The notes below the pieces were generated by a model. The model was not told the DNA's origin. It did no database searches and saw only the letters and a list, made by a program, of their open reading frames with translations. Below are positions 33,804 through 44,861 of a stretch of DNA of 64,000 bases, piece after piece; the stretch's first letter is position 1, and each line of letters begins with the position of its first letter. The translations under genes and the position numbers were made by a program. The stretch is from Sclerotiophoma versabilis. Taxonomy: Eukaryota > Ascomycota > Dothideomycetes > Pleosporales > Didymellaceae. Location: positions 744,001 through 808,000 of the forward strand of contig JAAROD010000090.1 in the NCBI GenBank assembly GCA_012274445.1. The letters run 5' to 3'.

Positions 33804-35125
33804 TCAATTCCGCGGCAAATGATTAACCCTTCCGTCATACACGCTCCTAAACACACAGCGGTACGCCATATGCGCAAACATAATCCCCACAAGACTCCCA
33901 AACAGCACATCAACCGGATGATGCCAGCCATCCCTGATCTTACTCGCCGCAATCAGCAGCGCGACCAACCAGGGTAATACCCATGTAATGAGTTTCCAAT
34001 GACTCTTCCTCTTCTTGATTGTGCCTAGCATATCTTTCTCCTGCTCAGCTTCTGCCTCAACACAGGCATGATCTGGTTTCCGCCCGATGACCTTCAGCTT
34101 CGAGTTAAGGTATAGAGCCAGAAATCCGAATCCTGCAAACGCTGCGCTCGAATGACCGCTTGGGAAAGACATCTGTGCCTCTTTGATCTGCTTCGGGTCG
34201 CCGGTGCATACCAACACTGTGTACTATATGGCATTGGTGGACGGGCCGAGACCGGGAGTAGGGGGCGGTATGGGGGGAAGGCAGACAGAGAGAAAGTGCG
34301 GGCGCAGTCCGCCGATGAACCATTTGATGAAGGATTGGAAGAGTGTTGCAGTTGCGAGGGCGTATCCTAGGCCCATAATCTGTTACCGGTCAGTCCGAGC
34401 CGTTTTGTGTGATTGGCGAGATTGGATGACGGAAGTTCATGAGAGGAAAGACGTACAGCTGCGTTACTCTCCTAGAAGTCCCTTACACCCCACAGTCCAA
34501 TCGCGCCCATAACAACTAGTGGGATCACGAATGATATAACCGCACTCACGATCGTGGTGATATACTCCTGCAGATACGGCTTCCCGTACTTAAATCCCCA
34601 CGCACTCGTCCAAACACCAGGATATAGTGGGAAGTAGTGCGGCATGAGCGGTGTAGCGAAGAGGTATATGAGTTCTGCGACCAGTAGGCAGAGGAGCTGT
34701 GTCGCAATATCGAGCCAGCTGTGGCGCAACCACACCATGAATGGCGGGTTGTTGTAGAATTTGGGGATGAGTGCTGAGCGGCGGTGTGGAGTCTTGAGTT
34801 GAGCTTCGGGATTAGAAGCGATTGAGGTGTGGCCGTCAAAGGGTTTAATGCATGAATGAGAAGAGCCGGTTGTCCCTGGATTGCTCTCTTCCGGGACGTC
34901 ACTCAGCGAGGGCACATGGATTGTTGACGATGGCACTGAAGGGATGAAGTCGAAGAGACCATCGAATGATGGCGGTGAGGCCACAGGGGAGTAGGATCGG
35001 CGGTGGAGGTCGAGCCCTGGTTTTGGTGGTGAGGCGATAGATGTGGACATAGTGTTAGTGATGTAGCGATGCGGGATGCGTGGTCGATGGTGATGGTTTC
35101 CGTTGGCGTACGACTGCAAATGCAT
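33804..35125 (-). pseudogene. PAP2-family lipid phosphate phosphatase with two in-frame TAG codons
   Basis: Reading from ATG 35125 (or 35050), exon 1 runs to 34457. A 77-nt intron (34380-34456; donor GTACGT, branch CTGAC, acceptor CAG) follows, then exon 2 from 34379 to 33804. The DPP1-like plan is complete: a membrane region, KWFIGGLRP (KxxxxxxRP), CTGDPKQI, SFPSGHSSAAF and the third motif SKIRDGWHHPVD (Lys where Arg is usual), then the stop. Two TAG codons interrupt it. One at 34474-34472 sits where the family has the Trp of a FW.xNxA block. The other at 34226-34224 lies just before YTVLVCTGD. Everything between keeps frame. No splice choice I could find removes either stop. It is either a recent pseudogene or its mRNA is edited or read through. 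Intact members dephosphorylate phosphatidate and diacylglycerol pyrophosphate in membranes. Confidence 0.75.
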
Positions 35126-35270
35126 AAGTGCGCTTCTGACTTTGGAAAGCTAGCGGTTCTTGCTTGCGGCTTCCTCACCTGAAAATAAGACGCGTGGCGT
35201 GACGCTTGGGGTAGGAGATATCGATGTCCAACATGGGGAGGTCTGACATGGATTAAAATTGTCTACACAT

Positions 35271-38200
35271 CTAGAACCCAAACACATTCTTATCCTCCTT
35301 AAAACCCCAATCCTTCAACGCCGGAAGCGCTGCCATCTGGATCATAGCAGGTGGCCCACACAGAAAAACACCTGTCGTCTCCCCAGGCTCAAACAATGCC
35401 TCCTTAATGATATCTGCATTCACATGACCCTTCTTGCCCTTCCAATCATCTGAAGGGTGGCTCAAGACATGCGTGATCTTCAGCCTCCCATTGCTATCCT
35501 TCTCGAACTTATCGAGCGCCTCCTTCAGCAAGATGTCTTTCTCGCTCTTGTTGGCATCGACGACGCGGATCTCTGTCTTGTCGTCGAAGGATAACATGGC
35601 GCGCGCGAGCAGAGCATAGCCGGGTGTGATACCGCTGCCACCTAAGACGAGATTAATGCGGTTGAATGTATACTCCTTGTTTGAGATCATGAAGGAGCCG
35701 TTGCCGTTGTACTCAATTTCGCCGGTGGGACCGCGGATTTCGATCTCCTCACCAATCGGCATGCAGTCTAGTATGTTGGACATGGCGCCGCCGGGCTGCT
35801 CGTCTGTGGGAAAGTAGGTCTTCACAGTGAGCTCGAAGGTGCCATTGCCGTCGTGAAATTCTTTGTTCGTGTCATCGCCGGCTTTGCCGTCGGGGAGTAG
35901 AGGCTTGGTGGGGGTGTAAGAACGGATCAGCATGCGATCTTTCATATGGAAACCTAGTTGGACGTGCTGACATGTTCCAAGGCCAAGGTCGGGTTTGCCA
36001 TCTGGGAGCTGGAAGGTGTAGACTCGTGTATCGTCTGATATCGATTTGCGGTCGAGCAACTTTACAGGCACCCATCTGTGTTTTTGCAACGTGATCTTGT
36101 CTGAGCCTTGCGACGATTTGGCCTTCTCCTTTGCTGCAGCTTCCGCACTCTGCTTGATAAAAGCTGCAGCCTTGTCGGTAACTGTGCCGAGGATGCATTC
36201 TGTAGTTGTCAATATGGATGTCATCCTAGTTATAAAGGTGTCCTACCTTTGAGCTTTTCATAGGCATATCCATCGTGGATACTCTCAAACTCACTGCTCG
36301 TCTCTGCATGCACCTTTCCAGCATGGCTCATAACCGCCGCCTTGCCACCCGGATGCCAGCCTAACACACTTGTCGCATCATACACTTTGTTGTCGACAAC
36401 TATCCAGCAATCGCTCTCCTTATCGTGCTTCTCGATCTCTTCCCTCGTGAACTGCTTGGACGGAGCACCAGCCTCCTGCTTCGCAGTAGCAATCTGATTC
36501 TCTGTGCTAGGCTTCATCCAGCCACCATCGCCCGTGCCCGGCTCAACAGGATGTTTGTACAGAATGGATGGCGTCTCGGATTCATCGTCTTGGATGATGA
36601 AGGGCTTGACAACGTACCAGCCGTTGTTCATCATGCCCATAACGTTCCAGTTACCGTGCTGAGGCTGCGTATTTTTGAACACGTTGAAGCAGCGTACGGT
36701 GATGCTCTTCGCCTGCAGCAGATGCGTGAAGTCAACATCAATGTGCCAGTGCAGCCAAGTCCAGAACTTCTTGCCGTGGCGAATTGGTGCGTCAGGAAAC
36801 TTTCTGATGCAGTATAGCCATGTGTCCCCATCGTCGAGCGAGACTTCGACTCTTTGTACTTCGTGGCCCCCGCCGTCGTACGCGTAGCCTTCAATGCGAT
36901 ATGTCTCGCCTTTCTTCGCGGACGTCAGGGGGAGTTTTTCGCCCTGTGCTGGCTTGACAATGACCGAATTGAGATTTTGCTCGTTGCATGATGTGTCAGG
37001 GTGTCTGAACAATGTCTCCGCGAAGTCACCATCTTTTTCTGTAACGAAAGATGGCAATACACGGTTGTCCCAAATATGATAGTACGAGTCGTTCTCTTTC
37101 TCGGAGATCCAGATGCGCTTGAGCCACTTGACACAACGACCACCCACATAACCTGGAATCATCAATCGCACAGGATATCCATGATCTGGAGGTAACGGTG
37201 TGTCATTCATCTCATAGGCCAATATCACATCGTTCGTAGGATCCATGGCGTAGTCAAAAGGTATGCTGGTGGCATACTTGCCCTCGCTCGGCTCGTCTGC
37301 ACCCTCAAAGTTGACCCAGTATCGCTTTCCCTCAGACATTCCATGGTCTATTCCAGCTTCAACCAGCACGTCTCTCAACAGTGGTCCCTTCCAATATGCA
37401 CAGCTGACAGCTCCAGCGCCCCAGTTGAAGCCTTTCGACTTTTTGATCAAGTTAAGTTCTTTGCGTCGGTTGCCATCGCAAGCCAAAGCGACCGGAATGT
37501 TGATTGAGTCAAACTTGTTCTTCAGGTCGTCCATGGAAAGCGTAAGCTTGCCATTCTCGATGTCCAATTGATGGAATTCCCATAGCAGTCGAGGAACAGC
37601 ACCGTGGTTGCGAACATAATGCAACTCGTTCGGTGTTATCAGACCCGCTTCGAAGAGATGTGTGAGATGCGCCTCTGCGTTCAAAGGGTGCTTGCCAGTC
37701 AAGCGGATCAGATCTGACGAACGAGGAAGCCAGTTGTCGGGCGAGAATTGGTCGGCCTCGTCGATCGAGATTGTACCGCGATTATTATGTTGTGGGCTCT
37801 TGCGTTTTCCGTCGTTCTGCTCGAGCCTCGTAACATAGTCTTTCTCATGCTGCAGCGCCCTCAGTAGAGCAATCTCTTGAGGCGAATACCGTTCCCGCAG
37901 CCTTTCGTACTCGGTCTTTATCTTTCCTGAATCGTCACTCGAGTAGCCCGAATCTGACTCATCCTTGTCTGGATAGGCATCGTGATGCTTGTCGTCCTGG
38001 CCTGTCTCGCGCTTCCACTTCTCTTCATCTTGGTTTCCTTGATCCTGATCTTTACTGTCTTTAGATTTTGTTGCGTCTTTCGAATCATTTCCGCCATTTC
38101 CCTTCTCTTGTTGCTCCTTCTTCTTCTGCTCCTCTTCCTGTTGCCTCCTCTTAATATTCGCTGGCCAATCCTCCTCGTTCTTAATCCAATCCTCCGTAAA

Positions 38201-38545
38201 ATCAACCACATACCTCCAACCCAGGCTCCTGTTTTCGGGATGCCTCAAATGCAAATCTTTCTCGCCCTCAATCAAATCCCTGAAGTTGATCAGATCCCCC
38301 CTTTTCACCCTCTCTTTGAGCTTCTCATACTTGGCTTTCGCTTCATCGCCAAGCTCCTCCGCCTCCTCGATGCGCTCGTCATCACGGTGCGTGATGCCAG
38401 GCAGACGGTCACCTTGTTTATTCCGGAACCCGACGCGGTGGCCGTGTTCATGGAGATTCTTCCAGTCCGGCTCGTTGGCGATATCCTCGGCGGATGAGCC
38501 AGGATGGTCAGTGACCTGGACGCGCCAAGGGACCTGGTGTGGCAT
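35271..38545 (-). CDS. niaD: NAD(P)H nitrate reductase
   Basis: Exons 38545-36247 and 36199-35271 (47-nt intron) encode 1,075 residues. Domains in order: an unusual N-terminus of about 265 residues; the Moco domain with its cofactor-binding Cys in ALACDGNRRK (about residue 356) and GYVGGRCVKW; the dimerisation region (NVMGMMNNGW); a cytochrome b5 domain with haem ligands in WHPGG and the later SIHDG; a FAD domain (RSYTPT); and an NAD(P) domain (GGSGITPGY, CGPP). It reduces nitrate to nitrite in the cytosol. The length exceeds the 870-980 usual in fungi because of the N-terminus, which includes a Lys/Glu/Asp/Gln low-complexity stretch near residues 133-210. The ATG at 38545 is the first in frame. 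A CTCCGCGG NirA-type site lies upstream. No nitrite reductase or transporter gene is adjacent. Confidence 0.95.
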
Positions 38546-39595
38546 TTTTGGTAACTCGTCCTCTCGAGTGATGCTGCACAAAAACCCTCAGACAAAGCGA
38601 CAACAGAGTACAGGAGATCTCCACCGGGGTATAGGATCAATTGTCACCGACACACAAGGGGTGTGTCCCATTAATATCAACGCTGTGAAGTGGTCTGATG
38701 CCTTTTCGGCAGCACCGTGACCGTCGAGACATGTGTCGTCATAGCTTTGACGTCCTGCATGGGTTACGTGTGTGGTTCCGGACTCTGCTGAATGGCTTGC
38801 GAGCGGTTGTTGAGTGGTCGCTGGTAGCGGCCGCTAGGCGATGGATCCGGCCTTGCTGGAGCTTGTTTGTCACTGTAATTCTTCTCCGCGGATGTGTCGG
38901 AGCACTGCCGAAGTCACCGAATCTAGACCTGCAAACTCAATTCCTTATTTCGACAGACTGGTTTTGGCAGGCAGACTTGCTAGCGGAGCAATTGGCGCGT
39001 GGGCTGGTGCTAAATCGAGATGTGGTAAGGCTGCGACAAGGAATGAGATGAAGGCGGGATCGACGAGTGCGGGGTCCTTAGCGTGGTGTGTGAACCTGGC
39101 TCTCATGTTCCTGGAAAAGTGGGAAACAACGACAACCACTCCCAGCCTTTCCAACGCAGCTGGGACGTCTTTGGCAGGGTTAAGACTATACTTCTACGCA
39201 AGCAAAGTGCTCTGTAGTCATTCATCTGTTTGTTCTGCGAGATTTATGTAAAGCTTCTCCGAATGTTAGATCCAGCATCTTTGGCAACGCGAGAGCCTGG
39301 TTCGAGGGAATTTAATGATATAAGTGAGTGAGCTCTCAGGTTCTAAATAGTGGAAACCAGAATGAGGGAAATTGGTGTTCTCGAGGTTGTGATGTATCTG
39401 AAAACATATGTTTGTCGCTGTTGAGGTATCGTTGTATTCACACATCCTATCCAAACCAATTCCTCTCTTGCACATATCCAATAATCACCTCCTCCCCGGT
39501 TATCCATAATCTTCTAGACAACATAAAGCCATTCACCTTGAGCGACCTTATCCCGCGACATTCCACTGCATATACCTCCGCTCGCGCCTGTAGCT
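38546..39595. other. niaD promoter region
   Basis: No supported gene. Holds one NirA-type octamer (38884-38891). I found no HGATAR (AreA-type) core within about 700 bp of the niaD ATG. A 117-codon plus-strand frame near 38698 has no features. Confidence 0.55.
38884..38891 (+). promoter_or_regulatory. possible NirA-binding site
   Basis: CTCCGCGG matches the CTCCGHGG consensus of the nitrate-specific activator NirA. It lies about 340 bp upstream of the niaD start codon, a position typical of such sites. One octamer could be chance. Confidence 0.5.
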
Positions 39596-40237
39596 TCATT
39601 CCCTAAGAAACAACAGCCCCGCTAACAAACCAGCCAGCACCAGAAGCGCTATTACTACAGCCATAGCCACTGCTCGCTCGACCGTAAACCTCACATCATC
39701 TGCTCGTATCCTCTCAAGCATAGCCTCCTCGTCAGTATCCATAACCATCGGGTACCGCGGTATGTGCTGCAGTAGCGTCTCGCGGTACGATTGTCGCACT
39801 ACTGCTGAGTATTCAGGTGGCGCATCGCGAGAGTAGAGGAACTGTGCCAGCGGAACGTCCTCATCTTCGGAGTATGAGGGCCGACTTGGGGAGGTGGATG
39901 GTGGGCTGTACTCGGTAGGAGTGGAGATGTGGAAGGCGAGCGGTTGCTGCTGTAACTGAGAATACGATGCATCTGGCCTCGTCGGCGAGCTGTCGTGATA
40001 GGGCAGTGGTGGGCTGTCAAGGTAGGGCGCGTTCGTGTATGCTGGAGGCGCGATCTGGTGTAGCTTGATGTTGCCTTCTGAACATGTTGAGATAGGTGAT
40101 ATTGCGCGTTGTGGTGTTTGTGGACGCCGTGGGCTTTCTGAGTCGAGACATACGTCTTGATTCTGATTCTGATTCTGCAGCATTGCATAAGTACTGGGCT
40201 GGGGCTTTCTTGCGGTAACAGTGGTGTATACCTCCAT
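39596..40237 (-). CDS. tail-anchored protein with PPxY motifs, candidate Rsp5 adaptor
   Basis: A single-exon frame of 213 residues. The first 180 are hydrophilic, Ser/Pro/Gln-rich and probably disordered, with a QNQNQNQ run. Two PPxY motifs occur, in IAPPAYTN and DAPPEYSA, plus further Pro-Tyr elements. The last 24 residues are one hydrophobic helix (AVAMAVVIALLVLAGLLAGLLFL) followed by Arg-Glu and the stop, the layout of a C-terminal tail anchor. PPxY motifs on small single-pass membrane proteins commonly recruit Rsp5/NEDD4 ubiquitin ligases. I recognise no named family; the adaptor role is inferred from layout only. Confidence 0.65.
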   Translation of the reverse strand: MEVYTTVTARKPQPSTYAMLQNQNQNQDVCLDSESPRRPQTPQRAISPISTCSEGNIKLHQIAPPAYTNAPYLDSPPLPYHDSSPTRPDASYSQLQQQPLAFHISTPTEYSPPSTSPSRPSYSEDEDVPLAQFLYSRDAPPEYSAVVRQSYRETLLQHIPRYPMVMDTDEEAMLERIRADDVRFTVERAVAMAVVIALLVLAGLLAGLLFLRE

Positions 40238-41454
40238 GCTGAACGAGCGGCTTTCGGCAATGCTCTGCTAAACCTGCTATAGTCGTCGATATAACCAAAT
40301 CAGTCAATAAGCATCAATCCGATAGCTTCAAATGCTGAATCGTATCACAGTGCTGTTGCGTTGTACATGCAGAGACACGCTTCTTATTACACACCGCCGG
40401 ATCCGTCGTCGCTGCTGCAGCTGCTCGGGGAATGAGGAGAGCAGCTGCACTCGGGATGGCATCAAGGAAGGATGTTAGCGCAGGAAGCGCAGCAGCGGCG
40501 CAGCGAGCAACCACTGTGGGCCATCGATGCACGACAGTCGTGCTAGATGGCTGGGGTGTTGCAGCCGGTTTCCGTGGTTGAGTGGTGATGCCCTACTGCA
40601 GCTCGCTTACGGCTAACGTTAGGGCGAGTGCTGCCGCGTCGATCATAAACCTTCACCACGATGTTGTCAACCCCCATCCTAAGAAGTAGATGATGCAGGC
40701 TGCTTCTTCAACAGAGCTCGAGTTGCAGTATCGTCTTCTAAATTTCGTATTGCTGCCGTTCCATGTTGTCTTTTGCAGAGCCTCCATGTGTAACCCAACC
40801 TCCACGGCGCTACGCGGAGCCGCACAGGCATCATTGGCAGGAACAGGATTCCTGCACTCCTAGGCCCACCGTAGTTTCAAACCTAAAATAGAGACGTACA
40901 AGCATCATGTTGTACAGTCCCACGATAATCCACCATCTTTCACATTGCAAAAATGGTTGGACGCAGCAGCCATGAATTGTCCCAGCCTTCAGCAAACATT
41001 AGGCAATTCCGTTACTAGCAAACGCGCCGCAGTCTCGTGACTACTTCTCAGCTTACGAGGGTTGCACAAGTTTGCTTAAACGCATGCATTAAAGTTGGGT
41101 GTTAGAATATCAGAATGCATTCACGCACAATGCGATCTATTTCTTAGGGAACCTGCGATACTTACAGTGCTTACGGCTACGTGGTGCAATTTTGTAGTCA
41201 ACACCGCAAGCAGAGTGACTACACAGAACCATCAGACGTGGGACTGTGAAGTGTACAAAAAGCTCCGAGATCATTCACAACTTTTTCGGAACTGAATGTT
41301 GGTGGACAATAATGACACATGCTTTCTCCTATCTCAAGCCCATCCACTTTTCTCTCCTCCTCGCAGTCTCCACTCAGGCCACTCCCAAGAAACCAAAACA
41401 TGACCCCTTCTCTACCAGCACTTAACTTCGCATTGCCTCACACGCAACTTCTTA
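40238..41454. other. intergenic, no supported gene
   Basis: 1.2 kb between two minus-strand genes. Includes the promoter of the tail-anchored protein and the 3' flank of YSH1. No family-bearing frame. Confidence 0.55.
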
Positions 41455-44404
41455 TTACCGCCACAGTCCACTAACCGTCTCAACGCCCCTCTCCACTACC
41501 GCCTTGACCCTCGCCCTCAGCGCGTTGTTTGCACACTCGACGTCCAAATCCTCAAGCCAGACCTTGGCCATGAAACGATCAAACTTGATCTCGATTCCTG
41601 GCACCGGAATACCCAGGTTGTGTAGACGCTTGAGCTCCGCTTTGTCTTCAGCGCTGATTTCGCTGGACGTGTCCATGGCGTCTTCTGCAGCAGGCTCCGC
41701 GTTGCCGTTCGTGTTGTTGGCAGGGTTGGCGGCCGACGAGCGCGGATACGGGATTGGTGAGACGGCGTCTTCGCCGAACTGTGCTTCGAGGAAGAGGAGC
41801 AGACGTGCGAGGCGCGTGGAAGGGTCTGATGTGGCGTGAGGATGGTGTTTTGTTTCCTTTGGCTTCTCGGGGTGGGCGTGCGCGTGCGAGTGTTGGCGGG
41901 AGGATTCTTATTCGTCGTTAGCTGGGTGTCTTTGTGGTAGATGAGGGGGAATAGCTTACGGCGAACAGCAGCAGGTGAGCTTTCTACAGTGAACAGGACA
42001 GCGAGTACGGCGTCGGCGATGCCGTCGTTGATCACGTTGCCTTCCCAGGAGACTTCGACGTGACCACCAGGCTTGACGAGGACGTTGACGCAATCCATGA
42101 CTGTGAATTGCATGCTCGTGCGGCTGAACTCTTCGTCGGCGTCTTCTTTCATGCCGTTGCCGTTTACTTCCTTGCCGTCGACTGCTTCATCGGTAATTTC
42201 CGTCTCTTTGATGGCGCCGAATGTTCCCTCGAGTGCCCAGCGGATCAGCTCGGTGCCTGCAGCGGACAACGTGAGGTGCTGACGGCACACGATTGTGGTT
42301 GTTGTGAGACCGGCATATTCTTTCAGGTCTTCGGGTGCCATAAGGGAGATTTTGAAGTCGTTCTGGACCAAGACACCACTTATGAGAGCTGGGTTATCGT
42401 TCTCCTCGTTAGCCTGCTCAGGCTCACCGTCTTCACTGGGTGCCTTTAGTGAGCGAGGTAAAGGTGGCTGGATGGAAGCAAGTGACCCAACGACTTTCGC
42501 AATTTTGTCGGTCTTGAAAGGTATCCGGAGTTCTTCGCAGTTGGCTGGCGAGTATATCTTGGTCGGTATTGCTTTATGCGCGTTGAAGCCAAGGAGTTTG
42601 GATTTTAGACGTGTCATGTTACCCTTCTCTCCGTGGACGAGGATCTGTGCACAGTCAGTTGGGAGTGCTCTGACTCGTGGGAAGTAATGCGTGTGTGGTA
42701 ACTTACAACTACGGGTGCAGCCACTTCCTGCACAAACTCCATGTTCTCCTTGCCGTCAACATGGGCCGCAAAACTGTACTCCTGCACCGTACAACGTCTG
42801 GGGATCATGATTTGCTCATTCTCCTTCTGACCCACACGACGGTTGTTATTTGCTGCTCGTGTCATGATCGCAGGAATCTGCTCGGGTTCATGAACGATCT
42901 GCTTCGCCATAGTGCCTTCGACCGAGTAACCTGTAATGATTACGCCGTTTCTTGGATCTGGGGCCCATCGCTCGAGAAGTTCGCGAGAAGTTCCAGACTG
43001 CATCATACCAGGCGAGGCCAACATGACAGATGGACTCATGTCGTCAAAGCGCTCCAAGTTCTTCAAAGAACGTACAAAGCGAAGATCCCAGGCTCCACGT
43101 CGTCCGACATCACCCTCAGCTTCAGCCTCAGCAAATCGTTGCTTGGTGAGGCGCTTGATGTTGTCGTTCATGGCGCCGACATAGGTCTGATAGACCTGCA
43201 TACATCGTCGAGCCAGACTGGAGTTGTAGTAGATTGGTACTTTTTGGTACTGCGGGTGCTTACCCCAGTATTCGTCCAGAATGAGCAACAGCTCTTGCGC
43301 TCGTCCAAGGGCGAACACGGGCAGAAGCGCTCTACCACCCCGGTTCAGGATGTCAGTGATGGCCTTCATCAGTTGTGTCTCGCGCTCAACACGCGGTGTG
43401 TGGGTGGAGATACCGAATGTTGACTCGGTGATGAGAACATCAATCTTGACCTCCTTGGGAACTGAGGCAGAAACCAAATGTCGATCGTCTTCTCGGGAGT
43501 AGTCGCCGGTGAACAGAATCTTCAAGCCAGCGATTTCAATCAGGAACATAGCTGCTCCAAGAACGTGGCCTGCAGGGTAAGGCGTGATTCGTATCCCGGA
43601 GACAGTGTGAGTGGTGTAAAAGTCGATGGATTCGATCATGGGGAATGTGTTCAGATGGTCTTGTTCGGTGTACATCTGGATCTTAGTCTCGGACGAGCTG
43701 GACATGTTACCAACGCGTACGGAGTCCTGAATCAGCCACTTGTAGATGGCCTTGGTAGGATGTGTCATGAACACTCGGCCTTTGAAGTTCGTCTTCGCCA
43801 GGACGTATGGGAGTGAGGCTGCATGGTCGACGTGGAAACTGAGGTTGCGTTAGCGGAGTTACCCAGTTAGGCTATCCTGCTATTGAGGCTGGACAGTAAA
43901 GAAGAGAGCGTGGGCTGCTATGTACATGTGGGCCAGGGTGAGGAGGCACATCACCGGAGTCGGACTGAAGGATGCAAATGATATTCCATTGTTTCTGATA
44001 TACAAGACGTTGGTCCCAAAATAGTCCTCCATGCGTGTACGACTGCAGTGATACGCCTGGCCCACCCACCTCGATACTAGCTCTAAGGGCGAATGTGTAT
44101 ACATACTGTGAGATTAGAAGCACGTCGACTGTGCTGAGATCAAAGTCATCGTAGAAAGGCATAGCTGACAGGCCTTCGTACGCAGGATGCATGCCAGCAT
44201 CGAGCTAGTTCGGTCAGCGTCTTGCAACTCTGGTCGGGATGTGATGGTGCGCACCATGACTGTCTTGCCCTTGTACTGGAGGATGTGGCAGGAGCGGCCG
44301 ACCTCGTTGCCGCCTCCCAAGCACAAGAACATCAGCTCATCAGCCGGGTCTATGGGCTCCACATCCTCGGGCTCCATGGCCGCGTGCTTCCTCTTGGACG
44401 CCAT
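41455..44404 (-). CDS. ysh1: YSH1/CPSF73 pre-mRNA 3'-end endoribonuclease
   Basis: Five exons (44404-44255, 44204-44107, 43838-42707, 42644-41960, 41906-41455) encode 838 residues. The metallo-beta-lactamase motifs are SHFHVDH (split by intron 2) and GDYSRED; the beta-CASP domain includes the ALGRAQELLLIL helix, and the later HVDGKEN contains a further zinc-binding His. The C-terminal third matches the CPSF73 C-domain (MEFTV-like MQFTVMDCV, then LLLFLEAQFGEDAV). It is the zinc endonuclease that cuts pre-mRNA at polyadenylation sites, in the nucleus, within the cleavage and polyadenylation factor. Intron 2 is 268 nt, far longer than the others (50-62), and its first 75 codons stay open when retained. 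Divergent from TAF4 with 457 bp between start codons. Confidence 0.95.
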
Positions 44405-44861
44405 GTCCGTCTCCAGGTGAAAGGGGCGTGTGGGCTGCAGTGCACGAAGGGCGCGTTGGCCAGCAAGAAGCGGCTGTTCAGTCTAGTGCCATCCGTCAGA
44501 TGGCAGGTGTCGCGGGGGTAGGCGCAAGCCCTCGGCGTCGAAGCGGACGGTGGTGGGCGAGCGTTGGTGCGAGTGAAGGTCGCGGTGGTTGTCCTGAGAG
44601 GCCGTCGCGGGTGCGCTTTGTCGGCGCGTCGCTGCCAAGAGGTCAAAGCGCAGGCGTCACCCGTCTGCGTGCCTTTACTTCGCGACCTACCACCCACCGC
44701 GACACAATTGCAGCGACGCGCGCTCGCCGACCGCTCCTTCCCCGCGCACCGCCCACCACGTCGCCCCTTCCACCGCGAGCCGACGCCTCCGTTGATGACC
44801 GGCCGATAAACAGCCTCCGCCCGCGCACTCCCTCCGGGGAAGAGCTGCCCAGCCGCCCACC
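44405..44861. promoter_or_regulatory. bidirectional promoter of YSH1 and TAF4
   Basis: 457 bp between the divergent ATGs of two general RNA polymerase II factors. The sequence is GC-rich, and several frames on both strands are open as a result of composition. Confidence 0.6.

Noticed and set aside
34224..34474. Reassignment of TAG as a sense codon
   Set aside because: TAG is the natural stop of several intact genes in the window (for example FTR1, GST, b561-like, MoaA).
43872..44192. 106-codon frame overlapping YSH1 exon 2
   Set aside because: It is exon 2 read on into the 268-nt intron; family continuity requires splicing.
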